Shown here: piece by piece, positions 23,324 through 33,112 of the stretch | Layout: every line of letters begins with the position of its first letter | Position numbering within the stretch: the stretch's first letter is position 1 | From: Aegilops tauschii subsp. strangulata | Lineage: Eukaryota > Streptophyta > Magnoliopsida > Poales > Poaceae | NCBI RefSeq assembly: GCF_002575655.3 | Contig: NC_053040.3 | Location: forward strand, 361,086,267 to 361,150,266 | Length of the DNA stretch: 64,000 nt | Reading direction: 5' to 3' | Made by a program: the position numbers and the translations under genes | The notes under the pieces: generated by a model | What the model was told of the DNA's origin: nothing | Database searches by the model: none | Seen by the model: the letters and a program-made list of their open reading frames with translations, nothing else

Positions 23324-23341
23324 TCCCCGGCAACGGCGCCA
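23324..23341 (-). other. Primer binding site, tRNA-Asp type
   Basis: On the minus strand, TGGCGCCGTTGCCGGGGA, the priming sequence typical of Athila-like plant Gypsy elements. It fixes the orientation of 21476-23515. Confidence 0.9.
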
Positions 23342-23515
23342 GAAATCCTTCTTGGTACCTCTTGAGCACTGCGTTGGTTTTCCCATGAAGAGGAAAGGGT
23401 GATGCAGTAAAGTAGCGTAAGTATTTCCCTCAGTTTTTGAGAACCAAGGTATCAATCCAGTAGGAGGCCACACTCAAGTCCCTCGCACCTACACAAACAA
23501 ATAAAAACCTCACAA

Positions 23516-23801
23516 CCATATTGTGCCTTCCTCCATGCAGAAGGCACGCACGACTCTAGTCCAACCCCTTGTGATGGCCGACCGCCCATCCTTCACGGTC
23601 TTCATGAAAATACCTAGATAATCATCGTGTTCTGGTAGAAATACTTTAATCTTTGCATGCCCACCAATCATGTAGTTTGAGAGGTAATCTTGAGTAAACT
23701 GCTTTGGCAACCACTGCAAAGGAATAAGATTTCAGACATTGTCATCTAACACAACTCATTATGGGCAGTAAAAAGAAGGTTGCAGAGTTCTTACTTACCA
23801 T
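23516..23801 (-). pseudogene. Second copy of B3-domain exon plus intron
   Basis: A 286-bp direct copy of 18876-19161, of equal length and with 8 differences counted by eye. It holds the intron (with GTAAGTAA donor and TTTGCAG acceptor) and the next exon up to TIWL, where the Athila-like fragment cuts it. On its other side similarity stops exactly at the ATG that precedes the intron donor, and the minisatellite begins. It lacks the preceding exon and the stop, so it is not functional. Confidence 0.85.
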
Positions 23802-24366
23802 GTTGTCGGCATGAAGGGAATCCTAAGCTATGAATGCATGCCCCCCAACCAAGGTTCACCTAGCAAAGTGTGAAGTAGAGCTAGCCGCCCTCCTCCCTCG
23901 TGTTGGCACGAAGGGATTCCTAAGCTATGAATGCATGCCCCCCCCCCCAACCGAGGTTCACCTAGCAAAGTGCGAAGTAGCTAGCAGCCCCCCTCCCTCG
24001 TGTCGGCACAAAGGGAATCCTAGCTAAGCTATGAATGCATGCCCTCCCCCCCAACCGAGGTTCACCCTAGCAAAGTGCGAAGTAGCTAGCAGCCACCCCT
24101 CCCTCGTGTCGGCACGAAGGGAATCCTAAGCTATGAATGCACATGCCGCCCCCAACCGAGGTTCACCTAGCAAAGTGCGAAGTAGCTAGCACCCCCCCAA
24201 CCGAGGTTCACCTAGCAAAGTGCGAAGTAGCTAGCAGCCCCCCACCCCCCTCGTTTCGCCACGAAGGGAATCCTAATTAAGCTATGAATGCATGCCCCCC
24301 AACCGAGGTTCACCTAGCAAAGTGCGATATGTAGCAACCCCCCCCCCCCCACACACACACACATTC
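23802..24366. repeat. Minisatellite, about 100-bp unit, five copies
   Basis: Units begin near 23804, 23901, 24001, 24107 and 24252. Each runs TGTCGGCACGAAGGGAATCC, AAGCTATGAATGCATGCC, a variable C-run, CCGAGGTTCACCTAGCAAAG, TGCGAAGTAGCTAGC, then CCCTCCCTCG. The fourth unit has an internal partial duplication. The array ends in a C-run followed by (AC)n at about 24341-24362. Confidence 0.9.
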
Positions 24367-26130
24367 AGTCGGCGGGCCAGAGAGGCATATATCTCACCAA
24401 GATGGATCGTAAAACGGACCAAGAACAATCCACCTTGGTCGTACAACCTCTCTCTTGTTGTTGGTCAATGTGATGGCCGTCCATGCGACCCTGGAGATGG
24501 GCTAGCTCGCCAATAATCATGCAAGTAGCTAGTCCCCGAAGACAACCACTGCATGCGTGTGGCCCAAACATATGTATGGAGAGGTGTGTTTTTGAGTAAC
24601 AATGAACAACTTTGATGTGGCACCGTGATTTCGAACTAGAAATCCCCACACTGAGTGAGGGTTAGGTTGATGATGCATATGTATGTTACACCGCACTTCA
24701 AGCCAACGACGGGGATTCATATATGCATGCATGCGTGCATAGTATATGCGCTCAAACTTAATTAGGTCTGAATCTCACCATGACCTATACTACGATAACA
24801 CGAACCAAATGAAGAATCCGCCATGGTAACCTATCTTGTTGTTGGTCAAGGTGATCATGGATGTCCACGCGGGCCCATGAATATATAGGCTTGTCACCGA
24901 TAACCACGCAAGGGAGTGTATCGTTCGAAGGCAACCACTACATACATATGTATGGAGGTGATGCGTGCATGCATGTTTGAACACACAACATTGATCTGGC
25001 ACATGTGTCAAAAATTGTACACTAGCTCCCCACACATTGCGAGATCGGTTCATGATGGTGCCGTTGTACTAGCCACTTCGACTTGATGGGAGGGATTAAT
25101 GCGTACACATGCATGTGTGTGTGCTCAAAGTGTATCATGCATGTCATCCCAGAGCAAAAATAATAATCCCCTCCTAAGTCAAATTAACCTCTCTTGTTGT
25201 CAGGTAAAAAGAAGTGATGGACCAAGCGGGCCCACAGATGGAAAGCATCGATATCGCTGATAACCGCTTAAGTGAGTGCGAGAGGACAACCACCACCCCT
25301 TTGCATGTGGGCCAAACATATATATGTTGAATACCCTAAATGCACAACTTTGATGTGCCACATGCCTCAAAAACCGTAAACCATGCACCCACACAGAGCG
25401 AGGTTCATATCAAGCGTACTACATATGATGGTCCCCTTCCCCCCTCTTCACCGCATACTATATGCTCCTGCCGTAATATATGTACAACCCAAAAGAATCC
25501 TCATCGATGGTGAAATTAATTAACCCCTCTCGATGTAGGTCAAAGTGATGCATGCATGCATGCATCGACGATGGCCTCGTGGGCCCATAGATGGAAGCGT
25601 CACACATGAGTGTCCTAGCTAGGATATATATGCATGTGGCCCAGAAAGGTGTTGTGTGATGTTTGAATAACCAATTTCACAATTTTGATGTGGCACGTGC
25701 CTCGGTAACCAAAAAGTCCCGACACTGAGTGAGTGTACTTGTTCGGACGCATACGTATAGTATATATGCTAGTCCCCTCCCACCTCTTCGACGCATACTA
25801 TATACCACCATAACACAAGCAAAAAGATTCTACCTTGCTGGTCAAATTAACCTCACTGCCGGCTGTTCGTCAAAGTGATGGAAGACGACCTCGCGGGCCC
25901 ACAGAAAGCGTCACACGCGAGTATCGAGTGTCGTGTAGGACAACCATCGACTGCATGTGGCCAAAACATTTATGTATGAAAGGGTTGTGTAATGTTTTAA
26001 ATAACGATTTCACGACTCTGATGTGGCACCAGCCTGCCTAACAAAACGGCCAACCCACACAGTGGCTCACAACTCGTAGTGTACTACGAGCCACCCGCCA
26101 CCCCCAGACGCACACACCAACACACACACC
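24367..26130. repeat. Degenerate tandem array, about 325-385 bp period, five units
   Basis: Recurring landmarks are TTGGTCAA.GTGATGG, CGCGGGCCCA(C/T)AGATGG, GACAACCAC, GCATGTGGCCCAAACAT, TTTGATGTGGCAC, CCCACACTGAGTGAG and ACTATATGC. Repeat anchors fall near 24460, 24843, 25195, 25537 and 25862. Divergence between units is high, so the array is old. No gene is present. GCATGCATGCAT runs occur within several units. Confidence 0.75.
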
Positions 26131-26960
26131 GCGAATCCACCGCAACAACGATGCATGTTAAATTAATTATCCCGCAGTGAACATGCATGTTACCAAAGGA
26201 GGGACGTTTTAATTTCAAAAAAATCACATAGATCATTAAGACGTTTTAGTACATTGATTGATTGATTTTCTATGGGTATAATGTGCAAAAATCAAATTTG
26301 AGCTACATGCACATGTGACAGTGCACCTAAATGGATTACAAAAACACATGTGTGTCACTGGGTCCATGTTTACTCCCCATGCAACAAATTTCAAACATTG
26401 AGAATCTTGATTTTTAAATTCTAGTACATCCAAAACTTATTTGAAGTTCATGAAACTTATCGTGTTGTCATATGGACACCAATACAAAGTGGCATTGTAC
26501 TTTTTTGTCAAATTTGAGACCAGTTTTGATGTAATCTTTATCTAATTATAGACGGGAGATTATTAATAATTGGGAACCAATATCCCAAACGGATTATTTA
26601 TTCGAACCGTGAGCGTTAGACCAACAATGGATACGTGCCATGCTTCGGTTAAGCAATAAAGCGGCAGCATTAATCATCCAAATAGAAAAACAATATACGT
26701 GCCGCCGCGCGACCCGTGTTGCGTGCAAGCAGGCGTGAGTTGACGGGACGCATGCGAGCAGTCCACCGCGCAGGCAGACGGGGAGGCGTGCGTGCAGATG
26801 TGTGAATTGACGGAGGCGTGCTCGTTGCGCAGTGTCATCGGGAGGCGTGCGAGTAGCTGTGTGAAACTTTGGTAGGCATGCCAGCAGTCCGGTGCGTAGG
26901 CTCACCGGGAGGCAAGCCATCGGTTTGACCGCCGCCCGCCTCTCTTCCACAACTCCCACT
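26131..26960. other. Unassigned sequence, AT-rich then GC-rich
   Basis: 26131-26600 is AT-rich with no feature I can support. 26700-26930 is GC-rich with loose repeats of GGGAGGCGTGCG at about 26749, 26779, 26839 and 26909 (roughly 30-70 bp apart). No coding frame with a recognisable domain. Confidence 0.5.
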
Positions 26961-26971
26961 ACTCCATATTA

Positions 26972-27217
26972 ATGGTGCGCCCGAGCGGCCGCACCCCCCA
27001 TCCTCGCTATGCACACACAATCCTCTCTCTCTCCGCTTGCATCCTCGACGCTGCTCTCAGTCCTCAAAGCCGTCAGTGTATGAGGATGCCGCCGAAGCGC
27101 CCCATCAGAGGGAGTGACGACGACGGGGCTGCTAAAGCACCGGAGCACGGCGTGGAGATGGAGACAGAGGTTGCCGTCACCGCCGGCGCACCCCTTGAGC
27201 TTGTGGCCCACCAGCAG
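26972..27217 (+). pseudogene. Candidate first exon of a truncated unknown gene
   Basis: A CT-rich stretch (27018-27060) precedes ATG at 27080, which reads MRMPPKRPIRGSDDDGAAKA, then MSETEVAV-like acidic sequence ending LVAHQQ. CAG|GTATTC at 27215-27223 would be a good splice donor. The frame is also open upstream from 26972. About 45 bp beyond the donor the sequence turns into a Gypsy LTR fragment, so the rest of the gene is absent. I do not recognise the product. Confidence 0.3.
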
Positions 27218-27262
27218 GTATTCTGGCTTCTCCCGGAAGCTTCTAGGTCTCTTCTAGTTCAT

Positions 27263-27477
27263 AAAAAAATCACCGTAAAGTTTTATCGTGTTTAGACTTC
27301 GTTTCGTATGGTTTTCCTGCGAAACAAAGAATTAGGCAAAAAAACGAAACTGGCACCGGGCACTAAGTTAAAAGGTTAGTCCATGAATATAATATAAAAT
27401 GGCATATAAAGCATGCAAGATTGGTAATATAATAATATGAAACAATCAAAAATTATAAGTACGTTGGAGACGTATCA
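27263..27477 (-). mobile_element. Gypsy LTR 5'-end fragment
   Basis: On the minus strand it begins TGATACGTCTCCAACGTA at 27477 and continues ATAATTTTTGATTGTTTCAT, the start of a very common Triticeae Gypsy LTR. It fades out after about 215 bp (AAAATCAC near 27263). No second LTR or internal domain is present. Confidence 0.75.
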
Positions 27478-28325
27478 ACGGGCGGCGCCTGCGGCTGCTG
27501 ATGCACCACTGGCGGTGCATGTGGCTGCTTACGCGTCCGGGGTGGTGACTAAGGTTCGGTGCCCACCCAGGAGGGCGGGGCAGACACGAACTCCGTCGTG
27601 TAGGACACCGTCCATGTCCAGCTCTAGGATTGCCCCACCAACGTCGGTTCTTAGGGAGCACCCGACAGCTCCAGAACGACGCCGTCCTCTGGCTTCGGAT
27701 GGCCACATCGCCCGCGGCCGAGAGGGGCGAGATGCATGTCTAGGCCCTCCCACCGGCTTCGTTCGTACTCGAGGACCAAGTCCTCAAGCACCTTCTTGAC
27801 AAGCTTGTCCTCCTCGTCGTGTTGAGCGCTAGTGGGGGTGGTTGCGGGGATTGACGAGCATGTGCGGCCCCCATTGCTGGCCGGCGGGGTGGCGACGGCT
27901 GGCAGAGCGTGTGCGACAAGGGCTAGAGCTTTGCCGGGCGCGTGGGGTTGGGGGGAGAGGAAGAGTGTGGACACTTTGGAAGTGGACTAGACAGTACACG
28001 CGCACAGACTTGTCATTAAAAAAGACCTCGGGGGCGGCGGCTGGGTGGTTGACATGCGGACCCCATCCACGAGTTTGGATAAAATGGGACCGGTGGGAGG
28101 TGGTTGGCCGGCTAACATGCGAGTATGAGGGTGGACAACGAGAGGACACGCGCACGACCGTCTGGATGCAAATCGGACCCAAATTTGCGTCGCTAATGGG
28201 TCGAGAGGGACACAAAGTGAACTGAATTTGCGCCCGAGGTTGTGCATTGAGCCATGAAATTTGTTCAGCTCGACACAAACGGATACGGACAGACCAAATA
28301 CGTCCGTGCTTTAGAGTTGACCTAA
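27478..28325. other. GC-rich, transposon-like sequence without a supported gene
   Basis: Open frames on both strands are explained by high GC. A minus-strand stretch (KLVKKVLEDLVLEYERSRW, about 27745-27800) looks protein-like but has no match I recognise. 28140-28320 resembles grass MITE-like sequence (CGGACCCAAATTTGCGTCGC, GGATACGGACAGACC), but I could not define its ends. Confidence 0.35.
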
Positions 28326-29155
28326 CGTAGACCGATAAGGAGGAAACGCGGAACCTGTGGCCGAGGCGTGGGCGGTGGGGCCGCTGCTCCAGTGAACGGC
28401 GCGGCGCGGCGGGGCCAGGGCGGAAGGTACTACGCGGGCGTTTCGGCGCTTCAATTCGATGGTGGGTGGAAGGGAACCGTCCTGGCTGGCTGTGCCGGGC
28501 TGGGGCTGCGTTCCCGGGTGCACAGTGTTTGCCTCACAACCAGCTCGGCATATTAAATAGCCTCCTCTCTCGTGCCACGTTCCATCTTCGAACGATTCTC
28601 AATCTCTCCTGCCGTTTTCCACTTCATGCAGCAGTACGTCTCGTAACTCCTGTCGCGTCCGTGCCGCGAAATGGCGGAGACGTGAAGGTGCACTCGCTAA
28701 GCAGTAGTAAGCACGAGCCATCAATGTAAACAAACGTTATCAGTAGGCGTAAAATAGCCTTAGGATCGATAACAAGATTCAACCGTCTACAAAGTGCAAT
28801 GGAGATGCTCCGCACTGTAAAGCGAGTGACATCTGTCCCCGTCAAGTGTGTACAGGGATGCAGGTGCACATCACAAAGTCTGATGGCGAGGGAAAAAACG
28901 CGCTTCAACTTCATTACGAAACGGACATGTGGGTTTATCCGGCATGGGCCTATAGTGTGGACCCATTGCAAAACTTCCAAGCCATTGATGAGCTAGATGG
29001 ACCGTTCGATAGCGAAGGCTAGCAACGGATGTGTCACTAAACTTGCATCATTGCTTTTATTTTTTGGATTTATTATTGATCTTTTGGCGATGTACGTTAA
29101 GTAGGAGAAGACGTTCATGTCAACTGTAAAGGCATTTGCATTGACTTCGTCAATA
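28326..29155. other. CpG-rich, promoter-like stretch followed by unassigned DNA
   Basis: 28330-28530 is rich in CG dinucleotides. ATATTAAATAGCC at 28548-28560 resembles a TATA box, followed by a C/T-rich tract (28562-28625) of the kind found in grass 5' leaders. No convincing coding frame follows, only short frames ending within about 90 codons. It could be a decayed gene promoter or chance. 28761-29155 holds nothing I can name. Confidence 0.3.
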
Positions 29156-29158
29156 TTA

Positions 29159-29340
29159 GGGGGTGTTTGGTTCAGGGACTTTTTAGTCCCAGAGACTAGA
29201 AAAAGTCCCTAAAAAATCCCTAGGAATCAAACGGGAGGGACTTTTTCTACAGGGACTAGAAAAAGACTCTACTAGAGAGTCTTTTTTGATTAGTCCCTGG
29301 GACTAGAAAAAGTCCTAGGACTTCTGAACCAAACACCCCC
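29159..29340. mobile_element. Tourist-type MITE, complete
   Basis: 182 bp with 17-bp perfect terminal inverted repeats, GGGGGTGTTTGGTTCAG, and a TTA target duplication at 29156-29158 and 29341-29343. The interior is built of GGGACT and AGTCCC words (AGGGACTTTTT, GACTAGAAAAAGTCC) and can fold on itself. The ends and the TTA target put it with PIF/Harbinger-related Tourist MITEs. Confidence 0.95.
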
Positions 29341-29743
29341 TTAAAATGATGTATCGGCTCAGTCTCTCGTATATGTTCATAAAAGTATACTGTGTGTGCA
29401 TGCGTCCATAGAGGTTGGTGTATGCGTGTACATACGAGCGTATGTTTGTACCATATTAAAAAAAAACTTCGGTCCATAGTTGGGTGCAATATGACTACTA
29501 CTACCGTTGTTGTTCGTTGGTGTCCGTATATCGCAGTGAAGCAAGAACGGGCGCTCAACAGACTCGGGGAGGCAACAAGGCTCCGCGGATTTTAGCGGGA
29601 TCCCAGATGTATTCATGTATACATGTCTACTCTTTACTCATTAGATAGAAAATGACAACTAAAGTTGGTACACGTACGACTTAGCATCACGGTGCAGGCC
29701 ATTCAAACTTGTGACATCACCATCTCTTTGGTCTCAACTCTTA

Positions 29744-30457
29744 CGGCTTGTTTTGGATAGATAGAATATACAAAACGCAATCTCTATAAATTAGAAAAAC
29801 CGTCTAACCGAATAAAATCTTGTTTGGCTGTTTCAACTAATCCATGGATATAAAATATGCGGTTCTCTAAAACCCGGAATTTTAAGGTTATGAAAAAAAC
29901 AAGAATTAGTGATTTTTCCATAAACGTGTTTCGCAAATTTTTGGATCGTAACCGATCGACACACGCCCCGCTCCTTTTCTCGCTGCCCGCTCCTTCCTAA
30001 ACTCACGCAAGACATCAATATCTCTACTTCTATAAAAAAAACTCAGTTATTGATAAGGGTGTCTGTGCTATATGTCACTTCTGACCATCAAATCTGCATT
30101 TAGCGACTGTATGAGATAAGTTGTGATGTTTTTGCAACAAGGCCCCTCTTCTCTGCTCCAATTATATTTTAAGTGAAACCTAATATATTTTGAGTGATAT
30201 ATACACCAAAGCTAGAATATTTTTCTTTGGAGTTTGTGAACATGCATTATTTTCTTTTGGATCCGTCGCAACTCGGGGGCACATTGCTAGTCCAAGCAAG
30301 AAACTAGAGAAGCCAGCTTTAACTTTTCTAACTCCAAATGCGGTTGGTCATAAACTGTTTATTCATAAAAAAACTAGTAAAACTAATTTTATAAAAAGTA
30401 GGCTAAAAACTAGTTTTCTACAATCTCATGGCTAATTATCGCTAGCTAAACAACCAC
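29744..30457. mobile_element. Candidate TTA-flanked transposon, 714 bp
   Basis: Imperfect inverted ends (left CGGCTTGTTTTGGATAG, right as reverse complement GTGGTTGTTTAGCTAG) are directly flanked by TTA at 29741-29743 and 30458-30460. There is no coding capacity. The pattern would suit a non-autonomous Harbinger-type element, but the ends match only partly and chance is possible. Confidence 0.4.
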
Positions 30458-30577
30458 TTAAGAGGATTACAGTTCCATGTTACGTTAGTTTTCTTTTTCC
30501 AAGTAAAGGTGTTTCCCCCCAATTTGATATCTCAATAAAACTGATAACACATACTTATGTTAGTACATTACGCATTA

Positions 30578-31522
30578 GGGCACCTCAAATGCTGACCCAC
30601 AAAATTATTCGTCGGGGGGACCAGTCCACAGACACGGATGCGGGAACCGGCCATCCAATGTACCCACATACATCCGGTCCCAATATTTTTTAAAGCCCAC
30701 ATGCTCAAATACCCAATCCTTCCCATGACGTCCTTCTTCAAGATGAAGTAGTCATCAAAGGACCGGACGCCATGGTAGAGACGATCGAAGACATTTTTGC
30801 GTATGCGAAAGCGCCAGTGAAAATTGTCAGCGAAGAGGGCATCATGGGTAAAGTAATCGTCCATCAGCCACGCGCTCTGTTGTGGTTGAGCACTTGATGA
30901 CCCTTGATCCTTTGAAATCGCGAACATGCTCTTTTGCATGCTCCGCGTCTGCAAGTACCGTTTGCATCATCATCGGCTCATCTGTGTAGTCCTCCTCATC
31001 GGACAAGCTGTCGAACGATTCAATCTAGTGCTCGTATATGTACTCCATATCCAAACAAAGAAGAAGGGACAAAAAGATTTAGCACGGGCATTTCATCAAA
31101 TAGTTGTCGGGCATGGTGAGTATCGTACGAGCTGATGGTACCTGCGCAGCGGTTGGAGGAGAGGTGTGCAACGGCGGCGGTGGAGAAGTGGCTTGGAGCC
31201 CGGGTGTACCGTTGGAGGTGACGGACTCGTCGAGTTCCAGCAGGGGTGTGACGGGGCAATGGGGGTGGTGGAGCGACGACAAAGGCAAGAGAGGAAAAGG
31301 GAAGGTGAAAATGGGAGATGGAGGCATGGGGTCCGAGAGGGGTTTTGGGTGAGCCAGAGGTGTCGAACTCCTACGTGTCTGCTGTCCGGACTCCCCCAAA
31401 GCATCCCTTGTTTGTCTCAGATTTGCCGTAAAAAACGTGCAGAGCAATACGGAACCGTTTTGGGTGGCTAAATACGGCCGGATGGTTGTGGGTGGTTCGA
31501 GGGTCCGCTTTGGAGATACCCT
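30578..31522 (-). mobile_element. PIF/Harbinger-type transposon derivative
   Basis: Terminal inverted repeats are imperfect, 15 of 20 matching by eye (left GGGCACCTCAAATGCTGACC; right, reversed, GGGTATCTCCAAAGCGGACC). They are flanked by TTA at 30575-30577 and 31523-31525. The 945-bp body keeps the 5' half of a Harbinger-type transposase gene on the minus strand and lacks the catalytic half, so it is a deletion derivative that would need a partner transposase. Confidence 0.85.
30680..31045 (-). pseudogene. Harbinger-type transposase, N-terminal remnant
   Basis: The minus-strand frame reads an acidic stretch (IESFDSLSDEEDYTDEP, TVLADAEHAKEHVRDFKGS) and, after a frameshift near 30895, WLMDDYFTHDALFADNFHWR, FRIRKNVFDRLYHGV and RSFDDYFILKKDVMGRIGY. 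This order is the N-terminal half of plant PIF/Harbinger transposases. The DDE catalytic part should follow but is deleted: sequence jumps to the element's 3' end near 30690. An in-frame stop also lies in the upstream part. Confidence 0.8.
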
Positions 31523-31525
31523 TAA

Positions 31526-31748
31526 TGTCGGAACAAAGATGGGCCCATAACTGGCTGTTCTAACTTCTGAGTTTCCTTGCAAACCATTTCTTCAGTTCTT
31601 TACACAGGAGCAGTAGGCCAATCCGAGCCATTTGACGTTACTTTATCGGATGTCCCCGAAGGGTTGACATCACTTTATCACCTTCATTTTAGTTTTTTCT
31701 TTGAGAAAGTCACCTTCATTTTAGTGTTTTGTCAGTCCACTAACTAAC
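31526..31748. other. Unassigned spacer left of the LINE
   Basis: No feature supported. CACCTTCATTTTAGT occurs twice (about 31680 and 31710), a short direct repeat. This sequence and 62887 onward were contiguous before the LINE arrived. Confidence 0.5.
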
Positions 31749-31764
31749 AGTAAAAAGTTCTTTT
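31749..31764. repeat. LINE target site duplication, left copy
   Basis: AGTAAAAAGTTCTTTT, repeated perfectly at 62871-62886. A 16-bp duplication is typical of LINE integration by target-primed reverse transcription. Confidence 0.9.
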
Positions 31765-31973
31765 CCTCCCCTCTCGTTAGGGTTTTATCTCCTCTCGGCG
31801 CCGGTGGCGACGTAGAGAACTCCGATCTCTCCCCCGCCTACGGGTGATCTCTTCTCCGGCTGATCAAGGGGCGACCTCCAGGTCGCTGCCCGGCCTTGGA
31901 AGGGACCCAGTTGTGGCGGGGTTAGGGTTAAGTTTATTGTCTCGGTACGGGAGCGATCTGTCTAGGGTTTGCC

Positions 31974-33112
31974 ATGGCGAACCGAGGCAGTTCTTCTGTA
32001 GCGAACAAGGGGAAGGGTAACCTGGAGGACATGATGAAGGAACTTGCCCTCGAGGAGGGCGATCTGGACGATGTAGTTTTCGAGGACGAGGATGAGCCGG
32101 CAGATGAGAACCTCCGCTGGATGATCTTGGTCAGAGTTCACATGGATAAGGATTTCAGCAACTACTGGTTTTTCCGCATGATGTGAGCAGCCTGGGATCT
32201 GGCGAGGCCGGTTAAGATGAAAACTTTGGAGGAGAATCGCTTCATCATGCAGTTTGATTGCCTCGGAGATTGGGAAAGAGTAACGCAGGGAGGCCCGTGG
32301 CACTTCAAGGGCAACCTGGTGATCATCGCTCCGTATGACGGATTCACCAAGCCGTCTATGATTGAACTTTTCAAATTTGAGATATGGGCTTGGATCATTG
32401 ATCTCCCTCCGGCATATCATGGAAAGGTGAAGGCACTGGCCTCCAAAATAGGCGAGTTTGTGGATGCTGAGCCCGCCTCTTTTTATTTTGAGGGAAATTT
32501 CTTCAGGGTGAGGATCCGTCTGGATGTTTGCAATTCGCTAAAAAAGGCTATCTCACTGATCCGAGCTGGTGAATGTGAGATATTTGCAGTTCGCTATGAG
32601 AGGCTCCTGGATTGGTGTCAGGTGTGTCGTATGATGGGGCACCAGTTCAAGGAACATGGTGATGGTGTTCACCCCCGTCTGCGTTGGTTTACAAAAAATT
32701 GCGCGCACCGGCCAATACCAGCTGGGCTACCAAGCGGAGAAATAACAATGAGAAGCATCAGCCCGCGAGAGGCGACAACACTGAAGCTGCGAGGCGTAAT
32801 GTAAGGGATGCTAAAATGGCCGATAGTGGGGTGGATGATCATGACTTGACCCGCAAGAGATCCTCAGCTGCGGTAGTCATTGAAACCCCGAAGGAGGTGA
32901 CAGGCATGGAGCTAGCGCTGGTGGCTAAGGATACAGTAGGGGCGGCTGTCCCCCTGAGCCCACCTCCGAAGCAAGATCCAAAAAGTACGAAAACCATGCT
33001 GCAGAATGACAAAACTAGCATGAGTGGTGGTAGGAAAGCACCTGCTGGCAAGACCAACAACATTGATGCGCGTGTGGCGGCCTCCCCAGGGGAGGACCGC
33101 CGTGTGCAATGA
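31974..33112 (+). pseudogene. LINE ORF1, nucleic-acid-binding protein
   Basis: Starts MANRGSSSVANKGKGNLEDM. A DUF4283-like domain covers about 32100-32560 (MKTLEENRFIMQFDCLGDW, VTQGGPWHFKGNLVII, FEIWAWIIDLPPAYHGK), followed by a knuckle-like CQVCRMMGHQFKEH (last ligand His, usually Cys). The tail is basic and Lys/Pro-rich. TGA at 32184-32186 interrupts the frame (CGA expected), and an indel near 32670 moves it to another frame that runs to the stop at 33110-33112. The protein would bind LINE RNA. Confidence 0.88.

Larger units (their letters stand above)
21476..23515 (-). mobile_element. Athila-like Gypsy retrotransposon, 5' part, truncated
   Basis: Read on the minus strand this is the end of an LTR (23515-23342), a tRNA-Asp-type primer binding site, a leader and one long reading frame. 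It then stops, with no gag-pol core. Wheat intergenic DNA is rich in such Gypsy fragments. The left limit is approximate, because it merges into A-rich sequence near 21476. Confidence 0.75.

Noticed and set aside
23830..24366. Regular array that might be CRISPR-like
   Set aside because: Whole units repeat without unique spacers, and the genome is plant nuclear. It is a minisatellite.
27437..28278. Several overlapping frames of 74-149 codons in GC-rich DNA
   Set aside because: Open on both strands at once because of base composition. No consistent motif, so no gene is called.
29392..29616. Frames around a GT-rich stretch (TGTGTGTGCATGCG) and an A-run
   Set aside because: Simple-sequence character; possibly a retroposon tail, but no ends or target duplication could be shown.
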